DNA of 64,000 nt from JANNVZ01 sp031418455 (GTDB lineage: Bacteria > Bacteroidota > Bacteroidia > Flavobacteriales_D > Sanyastnellaceae), in the NCBI GenBank assembly GCA_031418455.1, contig JANOXJ010000074.1, positions 11,319 to 75,318 on the forward strand, in the 5' to 3' direction. Positions 33,703 through 44,075 of the stretch are shown here, in pieces. The position numbers and the translations under genes are program-made. The stretch's first letter is position 1. Every line of letters begins with the position of its first letter. The notes beneath the pieces are model-generated. The model had not been told where the DNA came from and searched no databases. It saw only the letters and a list, made by a program, of their open reading frames with translations.

Positions 33703-34713
33703 CTAGTGTAGAATTTTAAACACAAGTTCTTTCATCAAATCGCCATCGCTGTCTGAAACGTTGTCCACACCTTTTGTCTTTTTATCTATAGTGCGCAAAT
33801 AGCCAATAATTTTCTCTGCCTTGCGCGCATCATATTTTTTAGAGGCCTCTTTAAAATCATTGAGCGAATAAGGATTAATACCCAACTCCTTTGCAGCAGC
33901 AGCCTTGTCGGCCGCTGCGGTGTATGCGGCCAGCATGCTAAAATGCCTGTACAACATAGGTATAGTCATTTGTATGGGGTTGGCCTTTGGGTTGGCCTCA
34001 AAGTAATTGATAATTCGGTTGCTCTTAAGCACATCGCCCACATTGAGGGCTTTTATCAATTCAAACACATTGTAGTCTTTGCTAATACCAATATTGTCCT
34101 CAATATGCTGTGTAGTTATCTGACTGCCGGCAGGAAGAATTACAGCAAGTTTGTTCACCGCATTTACCACCTTACTTAAATCTGTTCCTAAATAATCGGC
34201 TAAGATGATAGATGCATTATTTTGAATTTTATACCCACGCGATTCTACATATTTGGTAATCCACTCTGCTAGTTTGTAATCTTTTATTTTTTCTGAGTCA
34301 AACACTAAACCCACCTTATCTATAGCTTTGTATAGCTTGGTGCGTTTGTCTAACTTTTTATGCTTGTAGGTAAATACAAGAATGGTACTTGGAGTAGGAT
34401 TTTTGAGGTATGCTTCCAGCCCTTCTAATTCCTCTGCCTTTTTCCACTCTTTCATTTCCTGCGACTCTTTCACTATCACCACTTGCTTATCGCCCATCAT
34501 AGGAAATGATTTGGCAAGCGTTATAACATCGTGCATTTTTACATCACGCCCATACACTATTGTTTGACCAAATGCTTTGGAAGTTTCATCCAAAATATTT
34601 TCTTCCATGAAGTCAGTAATGACATCAATGAAGTAAGGCTCCTCGCCCATAAGAACGTAGACAGGCTTAAAATTTTTGCCAGCAATCTCTCTTATTATTT
34701 GGTAGTGATCCAT
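33703..34713 (-). CDS. holA: DNA polymerase III subunit delta, 336 aa
   Basis: Clamp-loader wrench subunit that opens the beta sliding clamp. The N-terminal P-V-Y-V-L-M-G-E-E-P-Y-F-I-D opening is typical, with a degenerate, non-ATP-binding P-loop region, then an AAA+-like body and a C-terminal helical collar. Length matches the Bacteroidota form. Its ATG overlaps the valS stop in TAATG, so translation is coupled to valS. Confidence 0.88.
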   Translation of the reverse strand: MDHYQIIREIAGKNFKPVYVLMGEEPYFIDVITDFMEENILDETSKAFGQTIVYGRDVKMHDVITLAKSFPMMGDKQVVIVKESQEMKEWKKAEELEGLEAYLKNPTPSTILVFTYKHKKLDKRTKLYKAIDKVGLVFDSEKIKDYKLAEWITKYVESRGYKIQNNASIILADYLGTDLSKVVNAVNKLAVILPAGSQITTQHIEDNIGISKDYNVFELIKALNVGDVLKSNRIINYFEANPKANPIQMTIPMLYRHFSMLAAYTAAADKAAAAKELGINPYSLNDFKEASKKYDARKAEKIIGYLRTIDKKTKGVDNVSDSDGDLMKELVFKILH

Positions 34714-37337
34714 TAGTTCAGCGCAGCCAATTTTTCTTCCAACACTTTTATTTTGCTCAATGCATCGCTTTGCTTTTTGCGCTCACCTTCCAGTACAGCA
34801 GCCGGAGCGTTGTTGGCAAATTTTTCGTTGTTCAGCTTTGCCTCTACCGACTTAAGGAAACCTAAGGTGTATTGCAACTCCTCGTTTATTTTTTTCCTCT
34901 CGCCCTCTACATCCACATTGGCAGTAAAAGGAATGAAGTACTCATTGTTGTTCACCACAAATGAAAATGAATTGGGCACCTTATCTTGTGTGTCGGCTTT
35001 GGAAGACAAATTGCACAAATGCATAAGAGCCGCATCAAAAAGTGATGGTGCTGCCTCATTCAATTTTACTTGCAGTGCCAGAGCTTCTTTATTGGCTATA
35101 TTGTTGTCTTTGCGCACATTGCGAATGCCTATTACAATTTCTGCAAAGGTGTCAAACTGAGCCAAAAGATTTTTATCTATAGCATCAGCCACTGGCCACG
35201 GTGCTATGCAAATACTTCCTTTGCCTGCTTCCCTGTTGCTTATAAGCTGCCATATTTCCTCAGTAAGGAATGGCATAAAGGGGTGCAACACTTTCAATAT
35301 TTTTTCGAAAATCTGAATGGAAGCATCATACGTTTTTTTATCGATACCACTGCCATAAGTTGGCTTAGCCATTTCTAAATACCATGCACAGAAATCGTCC
35401 CACACTAACTTGTAGGTAGACATGAGTGCTTCGTTTATTTTAAACTTATCGTAATCATCATTCAATTCTTCCAGCACAGAGTTGAACTTGCTATTCATCC
35501 ATTGCACAGCCACTTTAGCAGAATCAGGTTGGGGCAAATTAGCATCCACTTTTTCTTCCCAACTTTGCACCAATCGGAATGCATTCCAAATTTTGTTGGC
35601 AAAGTTTCTACCCTGTTCGCACAGGCCTTCATCAAACAACAAATCGTTGCCGGCAGGCGAAGAGAAAAGCATACCCACACGCACACCATCTGCACCGTGC
35701 TTAGCCATAAGGTCTAGCGGATCGGGCGAGTTGCCAAGCGACTTGCTCATTTTGCGACCTTGCTTGTCGCGCACTATGCCAGTGTAATACACATTGCGGA
35801 AAGGCAGCTCACCGCGGTATTCATATCCTGCTATAATCATACGCGCCACCCAGAAAAACATAATTTCAGGTGCCGTTACCAAATCATTAGTTGGGTAGTA
35901 ATAATCTACTTCTTCCTTTTTATAAAAACCATCAAACACACTTATAGGCCACAACCAAGAAGAGAACCATGTGTCAAGCACATCGGGGTCTTGGGTTAAA
36001 TCGGTTATATCATATTTGTTTGACTTTTCGTTCAAAATAGACAAAGCCTCCTCAGCTGTTTTTGCCACTGCAAAATTGCCGTCAGGAGCAAACCATGCGG
36101 GTATACGATGGCCCCACCAAAGCTGTCGGCTTATGCACCAATCCTTCACATTCTCCATCCAGTTGCGATAACTGTTTTTGAATTTTGGAGGGAAAAAACG
36201 TATATTGTCATTCATTACATTTTCCAATGCAGGCTGACTCAACTCCTTCATGCTCACCCACCACTGAAGCGACAGGCGCGGCTCAACCACCGCATCACTG
36301 CGTTCGCTAAAGCCTACTTTATTTATGTGTTCTTCTATTTTTACTATATGACCAGCTGCTTGTAAATCCTCTACTATTTTCACTCGCACATCAAACCTGT
36401 CCATACCAACATATAACTGGCCAGCCTCGCTAATGGTGCCGTTATCGTTCATCATGTTTATTACTTCCAGCTTGTGTTTTTCGCCCAGCAAAAAGTCGTT
36501 CATATCATGCGCAGGAGTTACTTTTAAGCATCCTGTACCAAATTCCATTTCCACATAATCGTCAGTAATGATGGGCACCTCGCGGTTTACCAGTGGCACT
36601 ATAGCGCGTTTACCATGCAGGTGTTTAAAGCGTTCGTCTTTAGGATTTATGCATATGGCAGTGTCGCCCAAAATAGTTTCGGGGCGTGTGGTAGCTATGG
36701 TTACAAAATCATCTGTGCCTACTACTTTATATTTTACATAGTACAGCTTAGAATTTATTTCGCGGTGAATTACTTCCTCATCGCTAAGGGCGGTAAGAGC
36801 AGCCGGATCCCAGTTAATCATTCGCTCGCCACGGTATATTTTTCCCTTTTTGTAGAGGTCTATGAAAGTGTCAATTACACTGTCATAGTATTTCTCGTCC
36901 ATGGTAAAGCGCGTGCGATCCCAGTCGCAGCTTGCACCCAATTTTTTTAGTTGCTCCAGAATAATACCGCCATGCTTGTGCGTCCACTCCCATGCATGCT
37001 CCAAAAATTTATCTCTGGACAAATCGCTTTTCTTAATGCCCTCTTTGCGCAGTTTTTGCACCACCTTGGCTTCAGTAGCTATAGAAGCATGGTCGGTTCC
37101 GGGCACCCAGCATGCGTTAAAACCAAGCATACGTGCTCTGCGCACCAATACATCCTGAATAGTATTGTTAAGCATATGGCCCATATGCAGCACACCAGTA
37201 ACATTGGGCGGAGGAATAACTATAGTAAAAGGAGTGCGCTCATCGGGCACACTTTTAAATAGTTTATGTTCCATCCAGTAGGCGTACCACTTGTCTTCAG
37301 TGGCGATTGGGTCATATTTACTTGGTATTTCGGCCAT
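34713..37337 (-). CDS. valS: Valyl-tRNA synthetase, 874 aa
   Basis: Class Ia aminoacyl-tRNA synthetase. The HIGH motif is in P-N-V-T-G-V-L-H-M-G-H near residue 48 and the KMSKS loop in G-R-K-M-S-K-S-L-G-N-S-P-D-P. The editing domain lies between them, followed by an anticodon-binding domain and a C-terminal coiled coil (E-G-E-R-K-K-I-N-E-E). The W-T-H-K-H-G-G and D-P-A-L-T-A-L-S-D-E-E segments are specific to ValRS. A -7-like TACATTCG is on the minus strand at 37373-37366. holA is translated directly after it. Confidence 0.97.
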   Translation of the reverse strand: MAEIPSKYDPIATEDKWYAYWMEHKLFKSVPDERTPFTIVIPPPNVTGVLHMGHMLNNTIQDVLVRRARMLGFNACWVPGTDHASIATEAKVVQKLRKEGIKKSDLSRDKFLEHAWEWTHKHGGIILEQLKKLGASCDWDRTRFTMDEKYYDSVIDTFIDLYKKGKIYRGERMINWDPAALTALSDEEVIHREINSKLYYVKYKVVGTDDFVTIATTRPETILGDTAICINPKDERFKHLHGKRAIVPLVNREVPIITDDYVEMEFGTGCLKVTPAHDMNDFLLGEKHKLEVINMMNDNGTISEAGQLYVGMDRFDVRVKIVEDLQAAGHIVKIEEHINKVGFSERSDAVVEPRLSLQWWVSMKELSQPALENVMNDNIRFFPPKFKNSYRNWMENVKDWCISRQLWWGHRIPAWFAPDGNFAVAKTAEEALSILNEKSNKYDITDLTQDPDVLDTWFSSWLWPISVFDGFYKKEEVDYYYPTNDLVTAPEIMFFWVARMIIAGYEYRGELPFRNVYYTGIVRDKQGRKMSKSLGNSPDPLDLMAKHGADGVRVGMLFSSPAGNDLLFDEGLCEQGRNFANKIWNAFRLVQSWEEKVDANLPQPDSAKVAVQWMNSKFNSVLEELNDDYDKFKINEALMSTYKLVWDDFCAWYLEMAKPTYGSGIDKKTYDASIQIFEKILKVLHPFMPFLTEEIWQLISNREAGKGSICIAPWPVADAIDKNLLAQFDTFAEIVIGIRNVRKDNNIANKEALALQVKLNEAAPSLFDAALMHLCNLSSKADTQDKVPNSFSFVVNNNEYFIPFTANVDVEGERKKINEELQYTLGFLKSVEAKLNNEKFANNAPAAVLEGERKKQSDALSKIKVLEEKLAALN

Positions 37338-37476
37338 GGTATCTTCTTGAAAAAAAATTGATGCGCGAATGTAATTATGTTTTTGCTGCCATAGATAAGA
37401 CCAAACAGACTATCTCAATATGCACTAAAACATAGGAGAATATAGCCCGCACAGGCCTTTGGCGGACCTTTTCTAT

Positions 37477-37535
37477 AACCCAAATTAGGCAATAGAAGGC
37501 TCGCTAAGAGTCGAACTATTGATTTAGCTGGGGTT
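37477..37535 (+). repeat. Dispersed palindromic repeat, 59-bp form, copy D
   Basis: It begins AACCCAAATTAGGCAATAG and ends CTATTGATTTAGCTGGGGTT, arms inverted with mismatches. Same length and order as copy B. It lies in the 401-bp gap upstream of valS (37338-37738), which otherwise holds only the terminator at 37681-37721 and no gene I can support. Confidence 0.7.
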
Positions 37536-37680
37536 ATCCCAATTTAGCAGCCTGTTTTAATCGCATGTAAAGGCGATGAAATACAGATGCTATATCGTTT
37601 GCTCATTTCTAATGAGCAATCTGGGTTTAAGTTAAATACACGAAAACGGCTTTGTCCAAACCATAAAAATCTTACAAAAG

Positions 37681-37721
37681 AAAAGGCCGCTTCGAACGCA
37701 ATGTCGAAACGGCCTTTAAAA
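37681..37721 (-). terminator. Terminator after the giant T9SS protein gene
   Basis: AAAGGCCGCTTCGA and TCGAAACGGCCTTT form a strong hairpin with one mismatch, flanked by A-runs on the plus strand on one side and T-rich sequence on the minus. It lies just past the stop at 37739. Confidence 0.8.
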
Positions 37722-37738
37722 AAGATTTTGATATATGC

Positions 37739-40700
37739 CTATTTGGCTATTTCAATTCTCATAATCTTCATCGCATTTTGAGAGCGAATTTGCATGGAAT
37801 AAATACCAGAGGCCACATTTGAGACATCGAACAAAGTATTTACTGCAGAAATATTTTGATTCATAACAATATTTCCAAATGCGTCAATCAAAAAGACTTC
37901 AAATTTCTCATTATTGAAAATCGACTGGTTAGAGAATTCTAAAGTGAACATACCATTATTTGGATTAGGATACACTGCAATTGCATCTAATTCAGCTTGC
38001 ATATCCAACACATGTGGACACGTTTGCACAGTAATAAAGTCGATAGCATAATTAGAACAACCATTGCCATCAATATAAGTATATGTAATGTCATGTATGC
38101 CCAGTCCTGCAGCGGCAGGATTAAACACACCACCTGTTACACCTTGTCCGCTAAACGAGCCATTAAGCGGCAAACCACCACCCAGGGAGAAAGCTGGGTC
38201 TTGCAAACATTGCACATCCACAGAATTCAAATTCAACGAAACAGTTGGCAACATATTTACTGTAACAGTAATGCTAGCAGTTGCTGTGCAATTATTCGCA
38301 TCGGTGCCTGTAACAGTAAAAGTGCCTGTATTACCTAAAACAAATGAATCGCCATTGCCTATTCCTTGATTCCATTGGTAGCTAACACCACCAGTACCAT
38401 TAAGCGCAACAGAGCTGCCTTGACAAATAGAATTAGATGGAGAAGCTGTGGCACCAATTTGTGGAAGTGGCAGACTGGTTACACTTAATGTTTGCACTGC
38501 CGAATTACCACAACCATTAGTGGCATACACTGAAATAGTTCCGCTTTGTTCATTTGAAACAACACTAATAGAAGAAGATGAACTAACCCCTGCCCAACCC
38601 GCAGGCAGCGACCAAGTGTAGCTTTCGGCAGTAGTTGTATTAGGCACGCTATACACAGCAGCAGCACCGGGGCATAGTTGACTTGGACCGTTAATGCTTT
38701 GCAGCGTTGGCACATTGGTGGTGGATACTACATTAATGGTTTGTGCCGCAGACACTCCGCAGTTGTTAATAGCAGTAACGCTTATTATTCCGTCCATATC
38801 ATTTGCAGTTATTTCCACTGTGTTAACTGCGCTAGTGCCACTCCAGCCAAAAGGTAAAGTCCAAGAATAGGACAATGCATTTGGATCATTCACTACAGAA
38901 TAAACAGCAACATCGCCAGAGCATACAACGGCACTGCCGCTAATAGCACTCGGCATAGCGGGTGCATTGTTTACTGATACATTTATTGTTTGCGCTTCGG
39001 AGCTTCCGCATTCGTTATTAGCCACTACTTGAATGGCGCCTTCATTATTGGCAGCAGTAATCATTATGGACGATGTATTGCTTGCACCACTCCATCCTAT
39101 GGGTAAAGTCCAGGTATATGAATCAGCTGAGCTAACCTCGCTTATACTATACGTGGCCACCTCGTTAGCACATAACTCTGTGGTACCGGTTATGGCCATT
39201 GGCATTTCAGGTGCATTGGCCACATCTACTAAAAGAGAAACTTCTGAAGATGTACCACAAATATTTTGAGCTGCCACTTGAATTTGGCCTCCTATAGCAT
39301 TGGTATTTACTGAAATTAAATTGCCTGATGGAGCACCTGCCCAACCTGACGGAAGTGTCCATAAGTAGCTGGTAGCGTCCGCTACTTGTGTTGCTTCATA
39401 CAGTTGTTGAGAGTTGGCACATGGCAAACTTGAACCTAAAATTTGCAATGGTGATTCAGGAATGTTCATTGCATTTATAGATAAGAAGGAAGGTTGAGAA
39501 CTACCACAATTGGTGTTAGCCACCACACTTATGCTGCCATCCGCACCATTATTAGCAACCGATATAGTATTGGCAGTGCTGTTGCCAGTCCAGCCAATAG
39601 GCAAAGACCATGTATAAGAAATTGCGCCTGCAAAATTTTCAACTGTATAACTATTAATTGCCGATGCACACACCTCCGCAGCACCGCTAATAAGCCCGGT
39701 GGCAGAAGTAATGCTTCCCACGCTTACGCTTAAAGATTGTGGTGCAGAATTACCACAAGCGTTACTTGCTATTACTTGCAATGTTCCATTTGCAGCGCTA
39801 TTTCCAAAGGTAATATTTATATCGTTGGTGTTGCTTGCACCTGACCAGCCTGATGGCAAAGTCCATAGATATGAAGTTGCCCCAAGCACAGATGGTATGC
39901 TATACATTTCAGAAACATTTTGACAAACACTGGTAGCACCTGCAATGCCAGATGGCATGTCAGGCACACTTGAAACAGACACGCTCAACAATTGAGCAGG
40001 ACCAGATCCGCAAGCATTGTTAGCAGCCACGGTAATACTTCCACTCATTACATTAGGTACTATACTAATAGAGTTGGATGCAGAACTTCCTGCCCAACCA
40101 TTTGGCAAAGTCCATGTGTAGCTAGTGGCACCTGCCACAGGATTTATTGAATAATTAGCAGATGCATTTGCGCAAATGCTAGCCAACCCGTTTATTGCTG
40201 CAGGCAAAGCAGGATAGGCATTCACTGTTAATGTAATTCCGCTGGAGTTTGCGTTAGTGCTTGTAACACAACTTTCATTCGAAATCATTTGCACTGAAAC
40301 TATATCGCCAGTAATAAGCGCAGCATTAGAATAAGTTGGTGCATCTGTACCCACATTATTACCATTTAATTTCCATTGGTAAACTGGGGCACTACCTCCA
40401 TTAGATGGTTGAGCAGTGAACACCACTTGCTCCCCTTGACAAACAGTAGCACCTGGCGATGCAATAATACTCACAGAGGGTGTTGTAACTGAAGCTACGT
40501 TTACAACAATAGTATTTGATGTAGCAGGACTGCCGGCTACGCATGGTAAATTAGAAGTAAGCACACAAGAAACCTGCGCATTGTTTGGCAAACTATTACT
40601 AGAATATGTGGATGCGTCTGCGCCCACATTTGCACCATTCACTAACCACTGATAGTGCGGATTATCTCCCTCGTTAAGCACATCTGCAGTAAATGTAATG

Positions 40701-43636
40701 TTGGTACCAGCGCAAACAGTGCCTGTAACATTGCTTGAAATGTTAACCGATGCTGTAGTGCCACCCGTAGTAATATTTATAGCCACTTGGTCTGTCAATA
40801 TGCAGCCACTATTATTACTTGTAACTGTATATGTGGTGCTTGCATTAGGAGTAGCAACGGGATTGGCAATATTGGTAGTACTTAACCCCAATGCAGGTGA
40901 CCAGGTATAATTACTACCACCTGTTGCATTTAGCTGAATTGGCACTCCATAGCATTCAGAAATACTAGCAGGTGTAGCTACCAAACTTCCACTTACTATG
41001 CTAAAGTAGGCATCGCTTAAGTCAAAATTATTTGCATTGCCACTTGCCTTTACGCGCAACAATACCGAAGAAGAATTAATATTATTGGGTACTATCCAAT
41101 TGTAATTAAGTGTAGCTGTGGCATAATTTGAAACAACATTGATCCATGTAGTACCATTGTTCAATGAATAATCAATATCATAGGTACCTATAGCGGAAGT
41201 TTCTGTCCATGTAATTATTTTGGTAGAGCAGCCCACAAGCACATCGCTATTACCATTGGGCGAAGTGAGGGTAAGCGGAGCAGGATTGGTACTAATAATA
41301 AATGCTATATCACTTGTATCTGCCTTGCAATAATTAATATTATCTCGCACCCAAATTCTACAATTGTTTGATGGCAAGTTAGGCACTGACCATGGGTATG
41401 TATTGTTAGACGTATTGTAACCTAAAACAATATTTGTAAATGATGTGCCTCCATTAGTAGAATAAAACACATCATAAATATTTGAAATACCGTCAGACGA
41501 CCACTGAATATTGTAAGTAGTACCTACTTGCATTATACCACCAAAATTTGGTTGAATAATGGTGACAGGTTTAGTAATAGTAAACGTATTGTCGCTAGTA
41601 TCACCATAAGTGTTAGCATAATAAGGCGTTACACGCACGCGCACATTAGAGCTGGGCGAGTTAGGCATGGTCCAGTTATATGTAGCAGGGTTGGCAGTGG
41701 TAGACCAGTATGAAGTAATGTTAGTCCATGTGGCTCCATTATTTAACGAATAATCTATGGAGTATGCATCCCATGCTGGCGACCTATCAAATGTGATGGA
41801 AGTAACAGTGCAGCCACCCCAAATGGTAACACCATTATCGCCATTAGGAGTAATGATGGTAACAGCAGGTTTAATTGTAAATACAGTATCACTTGTATCA
41901 TATCGCGACAAGTCATTGGTCTGACTAACTTTTACTAAACAGTTAGAGGAACTTGATTGTGGTACTGTCCAGTTTTGTGTTCCATCATTGCTGGTGCTGG
42001 TGGTTATGTTTATCCATGTGGTACCACCATCGGTGCTGTAGTCAAGACGTACATTGCTATAAAATGTATTTGCATTCCAAGTTATGGCATAGGTAGTACC
42101 AGAATAAATAGAAATACCTCCATTAGGCGTTAACAACAATGGAGTTAATGGACCTATAGTAAACACTGCATTGCTGTTGTCATACTTACAAGTGTTCACT
42201 GCATCTTGCACACGTATGAGGCAGCTAGTGCTGGGGCTGTTTATTACTGTCCAGTTGTAAGCATTGCCTGTTACGTTGTAAGCTATAGCATAAAAGTTTA
42301 CGCCATTGTCCAATGAGTAATATATGTTGTATTGGCCAGAGGCTGCTGCTGTGTTGGTCCAGGTTATAGATTGTACGCTTTGTGCTAACCAGTTTTCGCC
42401 ACCATTAGGGCTGCTTACTGTTATATCATTACTTGGTGTTATGGTAAAGGCTGCATCGCTTATATCAAACTCATTTACGTTGTAATAATTTTCTATCTTG
42501 AAGCGTGCCTGTGTGGTGTTTATGCTATTAGGTACTTGCCAACTGTAGGTTTGACTTAGCAAGTTGTTGGTGCTTACATAAGTAATGAAGTTCCATGTGA
42601 CTCCATTGTCGGTTGAGTAATAAATGTTCCAGTAGCTTATGCAATTGCTTTTGGTAAAGGTGATGGGATAAGTGTTGCAGCCTATCCAGCTTTCGCCTCC
42701 GTTGGGCGTAGTTATGGTAACAGGCACTGCTATTGTAAAGTTAGCATCGCTTATATCAAATAGCGACAGGTTGCTTGTTTGACTCACCTTCACTCTGCAT
42801 TGTGTGCTTGTTACACTTGGCACTGTCCAGTTTTGTGTTCCATCATTGCTGGTACTGGTAGTTATGTTTACCCATGTGGTGCCTCCATCGGTACTATAGT
42901 CAAGGCGTACGTTGCTATAAAATGTATTTGCATTCCATGTTATAGCATAGGTGCATTCGCGGTGAAGTGTTTCGCCTCCGTTGGGGGTGAGTAGAATTGG
43001 AGTTGGCGAAGTAATAGAAAAATTTAATGCTGAAATATCCTGCATGCAAGGCTGTGCAGCATCTTGCACCATTACAAGGCAGTTAGTGGAAGGTGGAATA
43101 GTTGGTACTGTCCAAGCGTAGGAACCTGTACCTGTGCTATAATTATATGCTATTGCATTCCAGTTAGTGCCATTATCAGTGGAGTAATATATATTAAATG
43201 AATTAGAAGTACCAATCATATTCCATGTGATGTTATGCACTGTTTGGCCCTGCCATACCTCGCCACCATTGGGCGAAATGAGCACTATCGGAATATTAAT
43301 TGTAAAAACGTTGTTGCTTTGATCTACAGTAGTAGTAAGGTTAGCATCGAACACGCGCATAATAACTGTGCTACTTTGCACATTGGGCACAGTCCACAAA
43401 AACTGACCGTTGGTGCTTAAGTAATTGCTTGCAACACTGGTCCAAATGGTGCCACCATCTAGCGAATAATCTATGTTCCAATAGTTAGAGGGGCTACCTG
43501 TTTGGTTCCATTTTACAGTGTATTGCTGGCACGCATATAGCACTTCGCCACCATTAGGCTGGGTTATAGTTACTGTTTGAGCATGAATGGATAAAGCAGA
43601 AAATGCCCAAATAAAAAGAAAAATAAATAAACGCAT
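37739..43636 (-). CDS. Giant secreted repeat protein with T9SS type A sorting domain, 1965 aa
   Basis: Signal peptide M-R-L-F-I-F...I-H-A-Q (1-20). Residues about 21-880 hold nine tandem Ig-like modules of about 95 residues, each opening with a variant of P-N-G-G-E and centred on Y-S-x-D-G-G-T-x-W; this recalls Kre9/KNH-like Ig repeats. One Cys-containing module and two Ig-like modules (about 880-1140) follow. Next come seven PKD-like modules of about 82 residues with G-x-x-x-V-C-x-x-x-x-x-x-Y-S-V and S-Y-x-W-T-L-P-x-G-W. The last 80 residues are the T9SS type A domain (V-Y-P-N-P-N-N-G-M-F-T-L to the C-terminal Lys). No catalytic domain is seen. It is likely a long surface fibre or adhesin. 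Tandem modules are of very uneven similarity; see the duplication finding. Confidence 0.9.
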   Translation of the reverse strand: MRLFIFLFIWAFSALSIHAQTVTITQPNGGEVLYACQQYTVKWNQTGSPSNYWNIDYSLDGGTIWTSVASNYLSTNGQFLWTVPNVQSSTVIMRVFDANLTTTVDQSNNVFTINIPIVLISPNGGEVWQGQTVHNITWNMIGTSNSFNIYYSTDNGTNWNAIAYNYSTGTGSYAWTVPTIPPSTNCLVMVQDAAQPCMQDISALNFSITSPTPILLTPNGGETLHRECTYAITWNANTFYSNVRLDYSTDGGTTWVNITTSTSNDGTQNWTVPSVTSTQCRVKVSQTSNLSLFDISDANFTIAVPVTITTPNGGESWIGCNTYPITFTKSNCISYWNIYYSTDNGVTWNFITYVSTNNLLSQTYSWQVPNSINTTQARFKIENYYNVNEFDISDAAFTITPSNDITVSSPNGGENWLAQSVQSITWTNTAAASGQYNIYYSLDNGVNFYAIAYNVTGNAYNWTVINSPSTSCLIRVQDAVNTCKYDNSNAVFTIGPLTPLLLTPNGGISIYSGTTYAITWNANTFYSNVRLDYSTDGGTTWINITTSTSNDGTQNWTVPQSSSSNCLVKVSQTNDLSRYDTSDTVFTIKPAVTIITPNGDNGVTIWGGCTVTSITFDRSPAWDAYSIDYSLNNGATWTNITSYWSTTANPATYNWTMPNSPSSNVRVRVTPYYANTYGDTSDNTFTITKPVTIIQPNFGGIMQVGTTYNIQWSSDGISNIYDVFYSTNGGTSFTNIVLGYNTSNNTYPWSVPNLPSNNCRIWVRDNINYCKADTSDIAFIISTNPAPLTLTSPNGNSDVLVGCSTKIITWTETSAIGTYDIDYSLNNGTTWINVVSNYATATLNYNWIVPNNINSSSVLLRVKASGNANNFDLSDAYFSIVSGSLVATPASISECYGVPIQLNATGGSNYTWSPALGLSTTNIANPVATPNASTTYTVTSNNSGCILTDQVAINITTGGTTASVNISSNVTGTVCAGTNITFTADVLNEGDNPHYQWLVNGANVGADASTYSSNSLPNNAQVSCVLTSNLPCVAGSPATSNTIVVNVASVTTPSVSIIASPGATVCQGEQVVFTAQPSNGGSAPVYQWKLNGNNVGTDAPTYSNAALITGDIVSVQMISNESCVTSTNANSSGITLTVNAYPALPAAINGLASICANASANYSINPVAGATSYTWTLPNGWAGSSASNSISIVPNVMSGSITVAANNACGSGPAQLLSVSVSSVPDMPSGIAGATSVCQNVSEMYSIPSVLGATSYLWTLPSGWSGASNTNDINITFGNSAANGTLQVIASNACGNSAPQSLSVSVGSITSATGLISGAAEVCASAINSYTVENFAGAISYTWSLPIGWTGNSTANTISVANNGADGSISVVANTNCGSSQPSFLSINAMNIPESPLQILGSSLPCANSQQLYEATQVADATSYLWTLPSGWAGAPSGNLISVNTNAIGGQIQVAAQNICGTSSEVSLLVDVANAPEMPMAITGTTELCANEVATYSISEVSSADSYTWTLPIGWSGASNTSSIMITAANNEGAIQVVANNECGSSEAQTINVSVNNAPAMPSAISGSAVVCSGDVAVYSVVNDPNALSYSWTLPFGWSGTSAVNTVEITANDMDGIISVTAINNCGVSAAQTINVVSTTNVPTLQSINGPSQLCPGAAAVYSVPNTTTAESYTWSLPAGWAGVSSSSSISVVSNEQSGTISVYATNGCGNSAVQTLSVTSLPLPQIGATASPSNSICQGSSVALNGTGGVSYQWNQGIGNGDSFVLGNTGTFTVTGTDANNCTATASITVTVNMLPTVSLNLNSVDVQCLQDPAFSLGGGLPLNGSFSGQGVTGGVFNPAAAGLGIHDITYTYIDGNGCSNYAIDFITVQTCPHVLDMQAELDAIAVYPNPNNGMFTLEFSNQSIFNNEKFEVFLIDAFGNIVMNQNISAVNTLFDVSNVASGIYSMQIRSQNAMKIMRIEIAK
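41964..42091. repeat. Near-identical internal DNA repeat (module 6 of the giant protein)
   Basis: This 128-bp stretch matches 42822-42949 with scattered, mostly third-position differences. The spacing is 858 bp, exactly 286 codons, equal to three modules, and points to an intragenic block duplication. Confidence 0.75.
42822..42949. repeat. Near-identical internal DNA repeat (module 3 of the giant protein)
   Basis: Partner of 41964-42091. Both encode a Y-S-N-V-R-L-D-Y-S-T-D-G-G-T-T-W stretch and N-D-G-T-Q-N-W-T-V-P, conserved residue for residue over about 45 codons with only one or two changes. Confidence 0.75.
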
Positions 43637-44021
43637 GGTACTAATGAAATTGGTGAATTAAGGCCGAAAATCAGCACTCGCGAAAATAGTAACATTACTG
43701 CTACCCTTTTGAGAATTTCGACCCTTTAAAACCTGAGATTTTTTGAAGCAATAATCATGTAGCTTATCCAAAATTTCCATTCTAATTCAGAATCAGTAAA
43801 TCTGTAAGATTACTTTTCGTATCCGTTCCTTCAAGACCTTTAAACGTTGATGAACTATTCCTATAAAGCAACTTTAAAAAAATTCCTTTCTATTTACTAA
43901 AAACTCTATCCTAAGTAGGAATAGCATGTTGACCCTAGACGATAAGTGCTCAATACATATCAATGGTCACCCCCATTTATTACATTAAACACATATGCAC
44001 AAAACACCAAAGCAACAGAAC
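43637..44021. other. Intergenic region without a supported gene
   Basis: About 385 bp, AT-rich. I see no ORF with a credible start and composition and no strong hairpin. Near its left end the minus strand carries TATTTTCG (43688-43681), a -7-like box 45 bases before the giant gene's ATG. The rest is unexplained. Confidence 0.5.
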
Positions 44022-44053
44022 AAAAAAGGCTTCATTTTCATGAAGCCTTTTTT
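44022..44053 (-). terminator. Terminator after the M42 peptidase gene
   Basis: AAAAAAGGCTTCA (44022-44034) pairs perfectly with TGAAGCCTTTTTT (44041-44053). It begins 23 bases beyond the stop codon. Confidence 0.88.
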
Positions 44054-44075
44054 ACTAAATAAATTTATTCTAGAA

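Noticed and set aside
37587..37781. A 64-codon + strand frame ending in a hydrophobic stretch
   Set aside because: It runs through the terminator hairpin at 37681-37721 and into the end of the giant gene on the other strand; its hydrophobic end is a reverse-strand artefact.
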